Below are positions 24,992 through 37,871 of a stretch of DNA of 64,000 nt, in pieces. Positions within the stretch are counted from its first letter, which is position 1, and each line of letters opens with the position of its first letter. The notes below the pieces were generated by a model. That model was not told the DNA's origin, searched no databases, and saw only the letters and a list, made by a program, of their open reading frames with translations. The position numbers were made by a program, and so were the translations under genes. The DNA comes from Chromatiales bacterium (lineage in GTDB: Bacteria > Pseudomonadota > Gammaproteobacteria > Steroidobacterales > GCA-2729495): positions 21,361-85,360 of the forward strand of contig JABIQA010000109.1 of the NCBI GenBank assembly GCA_018699155.1, in the 5' to 3' direction.

Positions 24992-25456
24992 TTATAAAGC
25001 TTTGCGCATCTGTGCCCATAAAGGCCCGGTTGTGGCAGGGCTTGTAACGTAAGCGTAGCCCTGTTTTTCGTAGAAAGTTAGCGCACCGCCGGCTGCCTGC
25101 AGCTCAAGCGCCGGCAAGCCAGCATCCGTCGCCGCCAACTCCATTAAGCCCACCAGGCTGCTAGCAATGCCTTGACGCGTAAAATCAGGGTCAACGTAGA
25201 CCGAAGTAATCTCTGCCTTCGCAAGGTTAACCGCACCGAAGCCACAAAGCTGGCTATCAATTTCCGCCACAACAAAAACCTCTGTCTGCATTTCCTGAAG
25301 ATAATCTGCGGCAACTCTCTCGTCCATCCAACGCAAAACAGACTTGTTATTTCGCTCTAAAGAGTCGGGCCCTTTGCCGGCAAGCACATGCACATCACGA
25401 ATCTGTTGGGCATCGGCTGGACTGGCTTTGCGAACACGAAACAATTGTTTGCTCAT
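24992..25456 (-). CDS. GNAT-family N-acetyltransferase
   Basis: A 154-residue acetyl-CoA-dependent transferase fold: FRVRKASPADAQQIRDVH, CGFGAVNLAKAEITSVYVDPDFTRQGIASSLV, the last part being motif A (Q/RxxGxG/A), and ALTFYEKQGYAYV near the end. The acceptor is unknown. Its start overlaps the upstream HIT gene by 4 bp, so the two are one operon. Confidence 0.85.
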   Translation of the reverse strand: MSKQLFRVRKASPADAQQIRDVHVLAGKGPDSLERNNKSVLRWMDERVAADYLQEMQTEVFVVAEIDSQLCGFGAVNLAKAEITSVYVDPDFTRQGIASSLVGLMELAATDAGLPALELQAAGGALTFYEKQGYAYVTSPATTGPLWAQMRKAL

Positions 25457-25890
25457 GCTCCGAGGCTCGCTGCGCTAAAACCAGCAACCTGAGAAAATAG
25501 GTCACGCCATTCGGCGATTGCCTCGTCTTCATAGCGAGGGCCAGGATCCGATGCCCAAACCAGCTTCGGCCAGCAGTAGTCAGTCGGGCTGCGCCCAACA
25601 ATATGCAAGTGCAACTGAGGAACGATGTTGCCAAGTGCCGCAATATTCAGTTTCTCGATACCTGGTTGCGCTTTGACAATGCCCGCTGCCAGATTGACCT
25701 CTTGCAACAACTGCTGTTGTTCATCATGGGGAAGATCGATTAACTCAGTCGCGCCCACCGTGTTCTGGGGAACTAAAATAATCCAGGGAGCGCCCGCATT
25801 ATTCATTAATAGAACATACGAGCAGGAAAACCTTCCGAGCAGGACACAGTCATTGATCAACTGCGGGTGAATAGCAAAATCCGTCATCAT
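25453..25890 (-). CDS. HIT-family protein (histidine-triad hydrolase-like)
   Basis: About 145 residues. It has the HIT fold with PWIILVPQN, ELIDLPHDEQQQLLQE and the active site IVPQLHLHIVGR, followed by DYCWPKLVW. The triad reads QLHLH, so the first histidine is replaced by glutamine, as in a common bacterial HIT subfamily that ends in WPKPVW-like motifs. Members cleave nucleotide phosphoramidates or dinucleotides. I place the start at the ATG of MMTDFAIH with AAGG upstream; a longer frame reaches 25938. Confidence 0.8.
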   Translation of the reverse strand: MMTDFAIHPQLINDCVLLGRFSCSYVLLMNNAGAPWIILVPQNTVGATELIDLPHDEQQQLLQEVNLAAGIVKAQPGIEKLNIAALGNIVPQLHLHIVGRSPTDYCWPKLVWASDPGPRYEDEAIAEWRDLFSQVAGFSAASLGA

Positions 25891-26048
25891 CGGAACCTTT
25901 TGAAATACGCCATTTCGGCTAGCGCAGCGATCATGCACCTAATCGCTTTCCTGATACCAAATGGCCTTTTATGGGTTGCCCAAAGTGAATTGATTGTTGA
26001 GGCAAGTAACTTCTTTATACTTGTGACTTGTCGGGACTGCTACTTCTT

Positions 26049-26450
26049 TTAGCTAAAGGAAATATCGTCCCTGCGACGATCGCGGCCGGCGCGACGATTG
26101 CTGCGCTGATCGCCAACAGGCATGTCTTTAGATAAAACGCCCACAATGTCCCTGCGGTCGTCACGAGTTCGACGATCATCAATATTCCGATACTTGCACT
26201 CACACAATGCAGGATCAGAACACTCGGCAAGTGGAATATTAGGTGCTTCAGAGGTTAAAAAACGTCGCTCGTTATGCGCATTCGCAGCATCACAACAATG
26301 AGGGTCGGCAACAAATGCCAGGCCGGTGTATTTTTTCGTGGCTGCTGCAATTGGCTTCTTGCCAAAACGCGCCGAAGAGTGCCTTAGCCGAAGCGTCGCA
26401 AAAAATACAATAATGCCGATTGTTGTAAGAATTAGAAGCCAATCTAACAT
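26049..26450 (-). CDS. Small single-pass membrane protein with Cys-rich and DRR tail
   Basis: Starts MLDWLLILTTIGIIVFFATL, one N-terminal membrane segment, followed by a basic stretch and a cytoplasmic or periplasmic tail with several cysteines (DPHCCDAANAHNERR, SDPALCECKY) and a run of arginine/aspartate pairs (DDRRTRDDRR, RRAGRDRRRDD). The spacing of cysteines suggests metal binding but this is inference. The chosen ATG has GGAGAG 4 nt upstream; a longer frame reaches 26477. I do not know a function. Confidence 0.55.
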   Translation of the reverse strand: MLDWLLILTTIGIIVFFATLRLRHSSARFGKKPIAAATKKYTGLAFVADPHCCDAANAHNERRFLTSEAPNIPLAECSDPALCECKYRNIDDRRTRDDRRDIVGVLSKDMPVGDQRSNRRAGRDRRRDDISFS

Positions 26451-26613
26451 CAAACTCTCCGCCGAGCATATGACCATGATTCACACTGCTGGCACGCGGC
26501 AGAACCAGGTACAATTGAAACCCGACTCAGTTTAAACCACAAGCACCGAAGTGCTATCCAGCCAAGACATGTTGCCTGCGCTGCAAGTTAGCCTACCCTA
26601 GTCTGTGATAAGA

Positions 26614-28446
26614 CTATTCCACTGTAACCGACTTTGCTAGATTTCTTGGCTGGTCGACATCCGTGCCCTTTAGAATTGCTACGTGATATGACAGCAATTG
26701 CAGTGGCACGGTATAGAGAATCGGCGCCTGAAATTCCTCGATGTGCATTGGCATCTTCAACGCGTAGATGCCATCACCGTCTTCAAAGTCAGCATTCGGG
26801 TCGGCAAACACGAATAGCTTGCCTCCGCGCGCACGAACTTCCTGCAGATTCGACTTGAGCTTCTCAAGTAAATCATCATTTGGCGCGACGGTAACAACAG
26901 GCATATCCTCGTCAACTAGTGCCAGCGGTCCATGTTTTAGCTCCCCTGCGGGATAAGCCTCGGCATGAATGTAGGAGATCTCTTTAAGTTTTAAAGCGCC
27001 TTCCATGGCAACAGGGTTCTGCGCGCCACGCCCTAAAAACAACGCATGATGCTTATCGGCGAAGTGCCCGGCCATCTTCTCAATCTGGGCATCGAGTGAC
27101 AACACGCGCTCAAGCATCGACGGCAACGCCACCAATTGGTTGGTGAGGTGCCGTTGCTCATCAGCTGACATGCCGCGATGACGGGCGAGTGCTAACGCAA
27201 ACAATGCGAATGCAACCAACTGGGTGGTAAACGCTTTAGTAGAAGCAACACCAATCTCGGGACCGGCTCGTGTCATTAACACCAGGTCAGATTCGCGTAC
27301 CAGCGAGCTTTCGGGAACATTACAAATTGCCATGGTGGCGAGATAGCCCTTGGCTTTTGCCGAACGAACAGCAGCAAGAGTGTCCGCGGTTTCGCCAGAC
27401 TGGGACACAGTCATAAACACACTATTGGGCGGTACCACCGCGTTGCGATAACGATACTCACTGGCAATCTCGACGCTGCAGGGAAGCTTGCAGTATTCTT
27501 CGATCCAGTAACGGGCAATTAGGCCAGCGTGATAACTGGTGCCACAAGCAACTATTTGCACATGCTCAATCTTATCTAGAATATCGCTGGCTTTAGGGCC
27601 AAAAATGCCATCAAGCACTTTGCCATCGGCTATGCGTTCGGAGAGGGTATCGCCCAATGCGCGCGGCTGCTCATAGATCTCTTTCAGCATGTAGTGCCTG
27701 AATTCGCCGCGCTCTACAGCATCGGCAGACAGCTTAGACTCGCTCACTTTACGCTGGACAAGCTTATTCTCGCTATCTGTCACGCGAACGCTATGGCGAG
27801 TCACAACAGCAATGTCGCCTTCTTCAAGGAACATAAATGTGCGCGTGATGGGCAGCAACGCAGCAACATCAGAAGCCACAAAATTTTCGCCCAGGCCAAG
27901 CCCCACCACCACCGGGCAGCCCTCACGAGCCAGAATTAAAGTATCGGGTTTTAGCGGGCTCATCACCACCAGCGCATACGCTCCCTCAAGTTCGGCTACG
28001 GTTTTGCGGACCGAACTTTCAAGATCGGGATCAGTTTGGAGGTGCTGATGGATAAGATGGGCGATAACTTCTGTATCGGTATCGCTGGTAAATTCGTAAC
28101 CCGCCTCAATGAGGCGAGCTTTAAGAATGGCATGATTCTCGATGATGCCGTTGTGCACAATCGCAACGGTATCACCCGATATGTGCGGATGCGCATTAGC
28201 CTTAGTGGGCGCCCCATGCGTTGCCCAACGAGTATGGGCAATACCTATAGGGCCGGCGGCCGGCGTTTTCTCAAGTTCGTTCTCAAGCTCAGCAACCTTC
28301 CCAAGACGACGACGACGCTTAACCACATCGTTCTCAAGTACAGCAAGGCCTGCTGAATCGTATCCGCGATACTCGAGTCGTCGCAGACCTTCCAGCAAGA
28401 TCGGTACTACGTTCCGTTCTGCTACCGCACCAACAATCCCACACAT
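26614..28446 (-). CDS. glmS: Glutamine-fructose-6-phosphate aminotransferase (isomerizing)
   Basis: Makes glucosamine-6-phosphate, the first step to UDP-GlcNAc for peptidoglycan and LPS. The N-terminal class II glutaminase has Cys2 as nucleophile ([14 protein letters not shown]) and HTRWATHG; the C-terminal half has two SIS domains ([29 protein letters not shown]) and ends LAKSVTVE. Length 610 equals E. coli GlmS (609). It follows glmU after 238 bp, in the same direction, as in many gammaproteobacteria. No glmS ribozyme is expected here. Confidence 0.98.
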   Translation of the reverse strand: MCGIVGAVAERNVVPILLEGLRRLEYRGYDSAGLAVLENDVVKRRRRLGKVAELENELEKTPAAGPIGIAHTRWATHGAPTKANAHPHISGDTVAIVHNGIIENHAILKARLIEAGYEFTSDTDTEVIAHLIHQHLQTDPDLESSVRKTVAELEGAYALVVMSPLKPDTLILAREGCPVVVGLGLGENFVASDVAALLPITRTFMFLEEGDIAVVTRHSVRVTDSENKLVQRKVSESKLSADAVERGEFRHYMLKEIYEQPRALGDTLSERIADGKVLDGIFGPKASDILDKIEHVQIVACGTSYHAGLIARYWIEEYCKLPCSVEIASEYRYRNAVVPPNSVFMTVSQSGETADTLAAVRSAKAKGYLATMAICNVPESSLVRESDLVLMTRAGPEIGVASTKAFTTQLVAFALFALALARHRGMSADEQRHLTNQLVALPSMLERVLSLDAQIEKMAGHFADKHHALFLGRGAQNPVAMEGALKLKEISYIHAEAYPAGELKHGPLALVDEDMPVVTVAPNDDLLEKLKSNLQEVRARGGKLFVFADPNADFEDGDGIYALKMPMHIEEFQAPILYTVPLQLLSYHVAILKGTDVDQPRNLAKSVTVE

Positions 28447-28684
28447 ACATCGCTCCCTCGGGCCGGCTGCAAACCGGCACCCAAAAAATACGTTCTAACA
28501 GAGGCTTAGCACCCCAAGCCAAGCCTTTACCGGCCAAGACTAGCTCTGAATAGGTTTTCTATCATGCCTACATCACACATTCTACGTTTCAGGCGAATGC
28601 TTGACTGCGATAGAGGTCGCATTAACGGAAACCCCTATGACGTCGACGCTTCAGCACCCATGCCAACATCGCTTAGCGCCCCCA

Positions 28685-30058
28685 TCAGGGTTTCTTAATT
28701 GGGCGCTGCCAACCCTCAATAGCACGGGGTTTAGCTCGCTCCAGGGTTAGCTTGCCGGCGGGAGCAGACCCGCCGATGGTTGAGCCAGCGCCAATCGTTG
28801 CGCCTTCACCAACAGTTACCGGCGCCACTAATTCAACGCCCGAGCCAATAAATGCATTATCACCAATAATCGTTTTGTGCTTGTTTGCGCCATCGTAATT
28901 GCAGGTGATAGTGCCGCAACCAACGTTTACATTCTGACCAATCTCTGCATCGCCAAGATAGGTGAGGTGGTTAGCCTTGCTGCCAACGCCAAGAGTGGTG
29001 TTTTTAATTTCAACGAAGTTGCCGACGCGTGCGCCATCCAAAATATTTGCGTTAGGGCGTAAACGGGCAAACGGGCCGATACTGGCATTTGCACCCACCG
29101 AGGCATCTTCCAGCACTGAGTTAGCGTGGATATGCGTATAAGCACCAATCCGGGAATCAGTAATTGAGACGTTAGGACCCAGTATGACGTTGTCACCGAG
29201 AACCACATCGCCTGCAAATACTGCGTTCACATCGACGAACACATCCTGACCTACAGTAACCGTGCCACGAATATCCACACGGGCAGGATCCGCTACCGTT
29301 GCGCCGGCAAGCATCAACTCGTTAACCAAGCGCAGCTGCAATGCTCGTTCTGCCTGTGCTAACTGGGCTTTATCGTTGATGCCCATTACTTCAGTTTCAG
29401 ATAAAGCTTTTACCGCCTCAACCGCTACGCCGTCCGCAACCGCTGCTGCAACCACATCGGTAAGGTAATACTCAGCCTGGGCGTTATCCGCTTTTAATGC
29501 GTCAAGCCAAGGGCCCATAAGGCTCGCAGGACAGGCCATTAAGCCCGTATTTACTTCAGTAATTTTACGCTGCTCATCCGTCGCATCTTTCTCTTCGACA
29601 ATCGACTGAACCTCATCTGCAGCATTACGTAAAATGCGCCCGTATCCGCGCGGATTTACGGCATCAACCGTCATTAACACAAGCTTGCTGCCTTCGGTTG
29701 CATCAGCCATGCGCTGAATAGTCTCGGGCAGCACTAACGGCACATCGCCATAGAGCACCACAACAATACTATCAGCGCTAACCATGGGCATCGCCTGCTG
29801 AACAGCATGGCCCGTGCCCAACTGCGGCTCTTGTAGCGCCCAATTAAGCGCTGTTGAATTAAATGCACTCTTAACCAATTCGCCACCATGACCGTAAACG
29901 ACGCAGGTCTCATGCGCGCCGAGCCGCGATGCGGCATCGAGCACATGCCCAAGCAAAGGTTTTGCAGCTAGGGGCTGCAAAACTTTAGGGAGCGCCGAAC
30001 GCATACGGGTGCCCTTCCCCGCGGCTAGAATAACGATACTAAGGTTGCTGTCTGACAT
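28685..30058 (-). CDS. glmU: Bifunctional GlmU: N-acetylglucosamine-1-P uridyltransferase / glucosamine-1-P acetyltransferase
   Basis: Catalyses the last two steps to UDP-GlcNAc. The uridyltransferase domain begins with VILAAGKGTRMRSALPKVLQ and has VLYGDVPLV; the C-terminal half is a left-handed beta-helix of hexapeptide repeats (for example DNVILGPNVSITDSRIG) with the acetyltransferase active-site region NHLTYLGDAEIG and CNYDGANKHKT. Length 457 is normal (E. coli 456). It is upstream of glmS in one direction, so both UDP-GlcNAc genes are linked. Confidence 0.98.
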   Translation of the reverse strand: MSDSNLSIVILAAGKGTRMRSALPKVLQPLAAKPLLGHVLDAASRLGAHETCVVYGHGGELVKSAFNSTALNWALQEPQLGTGHAVQQAMPMVSADSIVVVLYGDVPLVLPETIQRMADATEGSKLVLMTVDAVNPRGYGRILRNAADEVQSIVEEKDATDEQRKITEVNTGLMACPASLMGPWLDALKADNAQAEYYLTDVVAAAVADGVAVEAVKALSETEVMGINDKAQLAQAERALQLRLVNELMLAGATVADPARVDIRGTVTVGQDVFVDVNAVFAGDVVLGDNVILGPNVSITDSRIGAYTHIHANSVLEDASVGANASIGPFARLRPNANILDGARVGNFVEIKNTTLGVGSKANHLTYLGDAEIGQNVNVGCGTITCNYDGANKHKTIIGDNAFIGSGVELVAPVTVGEGATIGAGSTIGGSAPAGKLTLERAKPRAIEGWQRPIKKP

Positions 30059-30188
30059 GGCTAGATATTATAGGAGTATTTAGATAAAACAGAAGCTTAC
30101 ATCTTCACACAACGGCTGTCTGTGGAATAGTCGAAGTTATTGCGAACAGACACGGCTTTGAGACGATATCTGGATTAGTGCGCACAAA

Positions 30189-30213
30189 AAAGCCCGGAGC
30201 AGTGCCGGGCTTT
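30189..30213 (-). terminator. Terminator after the PEP-CTERM remnant
   Basis: AAAGCCCGG (30189-30197) and CCGGGCTTT (30205-30213), continued by TTTTTT on the minus strand. It lies 24 bp after the stop of the fragment at 30237. Confidence 0.9.
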
Positions 30214-30236
30214 ATATGGTCTAATTTTGGCAACCA

Positions 30237-30386
30237 CTAGGCCTGCGATTTACGCCGTAGCCAGCCCAAACCAGCAAGCGCAGAACCAAACAACCAAATT
30301 CCTACAGGAACGGGGACTGCGGTAAGCATAAAAGCACCGGCTGACCCATCGCTAAGAGTGCCGACACCGACAAATAAAAAAGGCGC
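30237..30386 (-). pseudogene. 3' remnant of a PEP-CTERM protein gene
   Basis: On the minus strand the frame from an upstream stop at 30387 to TAG at 30237 encodes about 49 residues ending TAVPVPVGIWLFGSALAGLG then WLRRKSQA. This is a textbook PEP-CTERM sorting tail: a VPVP motif, a hydrophobic helix starting with WLFGSAL, and a closing RRK. The preceding LSDGSAGAF also looks like the end of a secreted domain. No start codon or upstream body remains; the frame runs straight into the atpC terminator. It looks like the surviving end of a deleted gene. Confidence 0.7.
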
Positions 30387-30399
30387 TCATGAGAGCGCC
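30375..30399 (-). terminator. Terminator of the ATP synthase operon
   Basis: GGCGCTC (30382-30388) and GAGCGCC (30393-30399) around a 4-base loop, with TTTTTTATTTG following on the minus strand. It lies about 70 bp after atpC. Confidence 0.92.
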
Positions 30400-30469
30400 G
30401 CTTTTATTTGTTGTTGAAGGACTTTTGCACTCTTCGCTGAGAGCGTATACCAATCGTTGGTGCTCTCGT

Positions 30470-30889
30470 CTAGCCCCGCTTACCTTTCAGTTTCTGCACA
30501 GCTCGGTAACGCGCGGCAGCCTCAACCAACTGCAGGCGGGCATGCTCGAGGCTTTGCTTGTCGCCAGCGGCAGAAACGGCGGCCTCAGCAGCATCCTTAG
30601 CAATTTTTGCAACTTCTTCATCAAGCTGTTCGCCACGCAACGCTGTATCTGCAAGCACGGTTACCAAGTGAGGCTGAACTTCAAGTAGACCACCGGTTAT
30701 GTAGAAGAACTGCTCATCACCATCAACCACATCCACCCGCAACTCACCCGGACGAAGGTCAGCCAGCATCGGTGCGTGGCGAGGGGCAACACCCACATCA
30801 CCACCGCGTGCAGGAGCGAACACCATGTTGGCCTCACCTGAGAAGATGTGGCCTTCGGCGCTAACGATTTCGACGTTAATAGTAGCCAT
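30470..30889 (-). CDS. atpC: ATP synthase F1 subunit epsilon
   Basis: Central-stalk subunit that couples rotation and can inhibit ATP hydrolysis. The N-terminal beta-sandwich contains VEIVSAEGHIFSGEANMV and APRHAPMLADLRPGELRV; the C-terminal half forms the two regulatory helices. Length 139 equals E. coli AtpC. It is the last gene of the operon, 32 bp after atpD, followed by the terminator at 30375. Confidence 0.97.
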   Translation of the reverse strand: MATINVEIVSAEGHIFSGEANMVFAPARGGDVGVAPRHAPMLADLRPGELRVDVVDGDEQFFYITGGLLEVQPHLVTVLADTALRGEQLDEEVAKIAKDAAEAAVSAAGDKQSLEHARLQLVEAAARYRAVQKLKGKRG

Positions 30890-30921
30890 TGCTTTACCTT
30901 ACGCTAGCAGCTCAAGCTGCC

Positions 30922-32334
<1,413 letters not shown>

Positions 32335-32399
32335 CTAAATAAATCTAAAACCGTAAATCTAAAATTCTTACGCACTACCTAAGCAGTCCGCGTTATCTA

Positions 32400-33269
32400 T
32401 TACTCTGCAACCGCCGCTGCACCGCCAACAATCTCAGAAATCTCCTGAGTAATAGCTGCCTGGCGAGCCTTATTAGCTGCAGTTTCTAGCGTATCAATCA
32501 TCTTACCGGCGTTATCTGTTGCCGCTTTCATCGCGACCATCTTTGAAGCCATTTCACAGGCTACATTTTCGACTGCGCCACGATAAACCTGTGATTCGAT
32601 GTAGCGCATCAACACGCCATCAAGCAGATCGGCTGCATCAGGCTCGTAGATGTAATCCCAATGCTTTGGTAGATCATCAGCATCCGGTGCATCGACCGGG
32701 ATCAGAGTTTTAACATCAGGAACCTGGCTCATCGTGTTTTGATACACGTTATGCAGTAGGAACAAGCGATCGATAGTGCCATCGGTGTAAGAATCAAGCA
32801 TCAGTTTAATCGCACCCAATAGATCAGCGACCTGCGGATTTTCACCAAGATTCTGGGCTGTGGCTACGACATTAACGTCGATGCTGCGGAAGAACTGCGT
32901 GGCTTTAGCGCCAATCAAACATAGATCAACCTCAACACCTTTGTCTTTCCACTCACCGATTTCATTGATCAGCTTACGGAAGGTATTGGTGTTTAAGCCT
33001 CCACACAGTCCGCGGTCAGTCGAAATAACAATGTAGCCAACCCGTTTTACGCTCTCGCGCTCAATCAAGTACGGATGACGATACTCAGGGTTTGCCTGAT
33101 ACAAGTGACCCACTGCAGTACGAATCTTGTCGGCATAGGGGCGGGTAGCCTCCATACGCTGCTGAGTCCGACGCAGCTTTGATGCTGCAACCATCTCCAT
33201 CGCTCTGGTGATCTTCTGCGTATTTTTGACGCTACCGATCTTGCCGCGAATTTCTTTAAGATTTGCCAT
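32400..33269 (-). CDS. atpG: ATP synthase F1 subunit gamma
   Basis: Rotor shaft of F1. It begins [21 protein letters not shown] and ends with the conserved C-terminal helix [16 protein letters not shown]...[12 protein letters not shown], and has [11 protein letters not shown] in the middle. Length 289 is similar to E. coli (287). Position between atpA and atpD is standard. Confidence 0.98.
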   Translation of the reverse strand: MANLKEIRGKIGSVKNTQKITRAMEMVAASKLRRTQQRMEATRPYADKIRTAVGHLYQANPEYRHPYLIERESVKRVGYIVISTDRGLCGGLNTNTFRKLINEIGEWKDKGVEVDLCLIGAKATQFFRSIDVNVVATAQNLGENPQVADLLGAIKLMLDSYTDGTIDRLFLLHNVYQNTMSQVPDVKTLIPVDAPDADDLPKHWDYIYEPDAADLLDGVLMRYIESQVYRGAVENVACEMASKMVAMKAATDNAGKMIDTLETAANKARQAAITQEISEIVGGAAAVAE

Positions 33270-33303
33270 TGAAAGTCTCTGCTGAAGTCTTCAGTAATCG
33301 GCC

Positions 33304-34845
33304 CTAGTAGGCGCCGTTCGCTTTAAAGTCTTCGATAGCCTTACTCATGCCCGCTGCAATTTCGTCGTTGAAATTACCGCTGGCATTGATGTCTGCAACC
33401 ATATCGGCGTGCTTATCATTGATAAACGCATGCATAGCCGCTTCGAAAGTCACGATGTCATTTACTGCAACATCATCAAGATAGCCTTCGTTAGCAGCAA
33501 ACAATGAAAGCGCCATCTCGCCCACTGAAAGTGGTGAGTACTGAGGCTGCTTCATCAGCTCCATAACACGCTGACCTCGCTCTAGCTGCTTACGGGTTGC
33601 TTCATCAAGGTCAGATGCAAACTGAGCAAATGCTGCCAATTCACGATACTGAGCAAGAGCAAGACGAGTACCACCACCGAGCTTCTTAATAATCTTCGTC
33701 TGCGCAGAACCGCCCACACGAGATACAGAAAGACCGGCATTAATAGCAGGACGGATACCGGCATTAAACAAATCTGTTTCTAAGAAGATCTGGCCATCGG
33801 TAATCGAAATCACGTTGGTTGGAACGAATGCGGATACGTCACCTGCCTGAGTTTCAATAATGGGCAATGCAGTCAAAGAACCGGTCTGGCCTTTAACCCG
33901 ACCTTCGGTCAAACGCTCAACTTCTTCGGCGTTAATACGTGATGCGCGCTCAAGCAAACGTGAATGGAGATAGAACACGTCACCCGGATATGCCTCACGA
34001 CCAGGAGGACGACGCAGCAAAAGCGATACCTGACGGTATGCCCATGCTTGCTTGGTAAGGTCATCATAAACAATCAGTGCGTCTTCGCCGATATCGCGGA
34101 AGTACTCACCCATTGAGCAACCTGAGTAAGGTGCAATGTACTGCAGAGCTGCAGATTCAGCCGCAGAAGCGGCAACAATAATGGTGTGATCCATTGCGCC
34201 GTGTTCTTCGAGCTTGCGGACCACGTTAGCAATGGTAGAGGCTTTCTGGCCGATAGCTACGTAGATACATTTAACGCCGGTGCCTTTCTGGTTGATGATG
34301 GCATCGATCGCAACAGCTGTTTTACCGGTCTGGCGGTCACCAATAATCAACTCGCGCTGACCGCGACCAACAGGAACCATGGCATCAATAGATTTCAGAC
34401 CGGTCTGAACCGGCTGATCAACTGATTTACGCTCAATCACGCCAGGCGCTACTTTCTCAATAGGCGAAACTAATTTCGCATTGAGAGGGCCTTTGCCATC
34501 AAGCGGCTCACCCAAAGAGTTAACCACACGACCGAGCAACTCAGGCCCAACCGGCACTTCAAGAATACGACCGGTGGTTTTAACCGTGTCGCCTTCAGAG
34601 ATATGCTTGTAATCGCCTAATACCACTGCACCAACTGAGTCCTGCTCAAGGTTAAGCGCAAGACCAAATGTGTCACCGGGGAACTCCAACATCTCACCGT
34701 ACTGTGCATCGCCTAGACCATGAATACGGGTAATGCCGTCAGTAACTGAGATTACGGTGCCCACATCACGGGCTTCTGCCGAGCTCTCGAAGTTGCTGAT
34801 GCGTTCCTTAATCAGGTCACTGATTTCAGAAGCTTTGATAGCCAT
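33304..34845 (-). CDS. atpA: ATP synthase F1 subunit alpha
   Basis: Non-catalytic nucleotide-binding F1 subunit. P-loop [16 protein letters not shown] around residue 170, [13 protein letters not shown] and [17 protein letters not shown] are diagnostic. Length 513 equals E. coli AtpA. atpH lies 12 bp upstream in the operon. Confidence 0.99.
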   Translation of the reverse strand: MAIKASEISDLIKERISNFESSAEARDVGTVISVTDGITRIHGLGDAQYGEMLEFPGDTFGLALNLEQDSVGAVVLGDYKHISEGDTVKTTGRILEVPVGPELLGRVVNSLGEPLDGKGPLNAKLVSPIEKVAPGVIERKSVDQPVQTGLKSIDAMVPVGRGQRELIIGDRQTGKTAVAIDAIINQKGTGVKCIYVAIGQKASTIANVVRKLEEHGAMDHTIIVAASAAESAALQYIAPYSGCSMGEYFRDIGEDALIVYDDLTKQAWAYRQVSLLLRRPPGREAYPGDVFYLHSRLLERASRINAEEVERLTEGRVKGQTGSLTALPIIETQAGDVSAFVPTNVISITDGQIFLETDLFNAGIRPAINAGLSVSRVGGSAQTKIIKKLGGGTRLALAQYRELAAFAQFASDLDEATRKQLERGQRVMELMKQPQYSPLSVGEMALSLFAANEGYLDDVAVNDIVTFEAAMHAFINDKHADMVADINASGNFNDEIAAGMSKAIEDFKANGAY

Positions 34846-34857
34846 CTCTTATTTCCT

Positions 34858-35412
34858 CTAGTTCATCAAAGAACTGGTTAATTTGGCGAGACCGGTTGAT
34901 ACCGACCCGTCAATTACAAGATCATCCGCCTGCAGCTTAGCGCCACCGATCAGACTCTCATCCAGTTCTACTGTCAGATTTACATCGCGGCCAAAACGCT
35001 TTTTAAGCGCCGCGACAAATATTTCTTGTTGTGCAGAGTCAATCGCCGTAGCTGTTGTCAGCGTGACATCAACACGGTTTTCAACATCTGCTTTTAACGC
35101 ATCAAATGTTGCTGAAATTTCAGGTAGCGCAAGCAGGCGTTTATTCTCTACCAATAACAACAGCAAGTTCTGCAATTGCGTACCCGGGCCAACTTCAATG
35201 CCGCCGGAAGAACCTGCGATTTCAGCAATCAGGTTAACCATCGCACTTATATCTGTGCCGGGTGCTTCTACCAGCGCTGCAACATCTGCATCACTAACAG
35301 CAACACCAGCGGCCTGCAGAGCGTCAGACCACTGCGCAAGCTGACCGGCGGAATGCGCCAGTTCAAAAACTGCTTTTGCGTAAGGCTGTGCTACGGCTGC
35401 ATTTTCGGCCAT
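34858..35412 (-). CDS. atpH: ATP synthase F1 subunit delta
   Basis: Peripheral-stalk subunit joining F1 to the b-dimer. N-terminal helical domain starts AVAQPYAKAVFELAHSAGQL; the C-terminal part has KKRFGRDVNLTVELDESLIGGAKLQ and DLVIDGSV, the family signature. Length 184 versus 177 in E. coli. It lies between atpF and atpA as usual. Confidence 0.97.
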   Translation of the reverse strand: MAENAAVAQPYAKAVFELAHSAGQLAQWSDALQAAGVAVSDADVAALVEAPGTDISAMVNLIAEIAGSSGGIEVGPGTQLQNLLLLLVENKRLLALPEISATFDALKADVENRVDVTLTTATAIDSAQQEIFVAALKKRFGRDVNLTVELDESLIGGAKLQADDLVIDGSVSTGLAKLTSSLMN

Positions 35413-35430
35413 GGGCTACTCCTAATCTTC

Positions 35431-35901
35431 CTAGATCTGCGCTGCGAGATTGTCGAGCAGCTCTTTGTGAGCCGAGGCGTCAATTTCTTTAGCGATAATC
35501 TTCTCGGCACCGGCAATAGCGATACTGCCGACCTGTCCGCGAAGCTCTTCGCGAGCGCGATTAACTTCCTGCTCAACTTCTGCTTTAGCAGAAGCCAGAA
35601 TGCGCTCCCGCTCAGATTCTGCAGCGACACGAGCTTCATCAACAATAGATGTCCCACGGCCGTTGGCCTGATCTACAATTTCACGAGCCTGGCCACGAGC
35701 CGCATCAACAATTACGACACGCTCTTGCTCTGCTTCTTCAAGGGCTCGGGAGCCCTTGCTTGCGGCCGCAAGCCCGTCTGCAATTATGGTTTGACGCTCT
35801 TCGATCACTTCCATGATCAAGGGCCAGACATACGCCTTACAAAACCAAACAAAGAGCCCGAAGGCGATCATTTGGCCTAATAACGTGCTGTTAATATCCA
35901 C
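35431..35901 (-). CDS. atpF: ATP synthase Fo subunit b
   Basis: Stator subunit. One N-terminal membrane helix ([20 protein letters not shown]) then a long charged coiled coil of Ala/Glu/Arg heptads to the end. Length 156 equals E. coli AtpF. Start and spacing (54 bp after atpE) are standard. Confidence 0.97.
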   Translation of the reverse strand: MDINSTLLGQMIAFGLFVWFCKAYVWPLIMEVIEERQTIIADGLAAASKGSRALEEAEQERVVIVDAARGQAREIVDQANGRGTSIVDEARVAAESERERILASAKAEVEQEVNRAREELRGQVGSIAIAGAEKIIAKEIDASAHKELLDNLAAQI

Positions 35902-35955
35902 GCTGCTTTACTCCTCAGGGTGTTTCTAAAAACCAGCTGCTAGAAACCCTAAAAC

Positions 35956-36240
<285 letters not shown>

Positions 36241-36311
36241 TTAAGCATCAAACAATCAAAAAACCAAAAAATAAACTCTGTAGCGCTAAGCGCCCAAAAT
36301 ACTTCTACTTA

Positions 36312-37666
<1,355 letters not shown>

Positions 37667-37871
37667 CTGGATTACCTGCGTGTCGCCCGGGTTAGCGGGC
37701 GGGCGGACAAAAACGCTGCAGACCAACAGTTACGCCGCATTCCGCGAGGTTTGGCTGGCTGCCGAACGAGCGCAAGCCAATTCAGCTCGCGCATTGTATG
37801 GAGTTAGCAGATGCCATTCAAGCCCTGCGACACCCCTTGGGCAAAAAATAACCAATGGCGGCTAAAACGGT

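Noticed and set aside
28447..28684. Possible glmS leader RNA or ribozyme
   Set aside because: No glmS-ribozyme core seen; gammaproteobacteria regulate glmS by other means.
35176..35880. 234-codon plus-strand frame across atpF and atpH
   Set aside because: Antisense shadow of two conserved ATP synthase genes.
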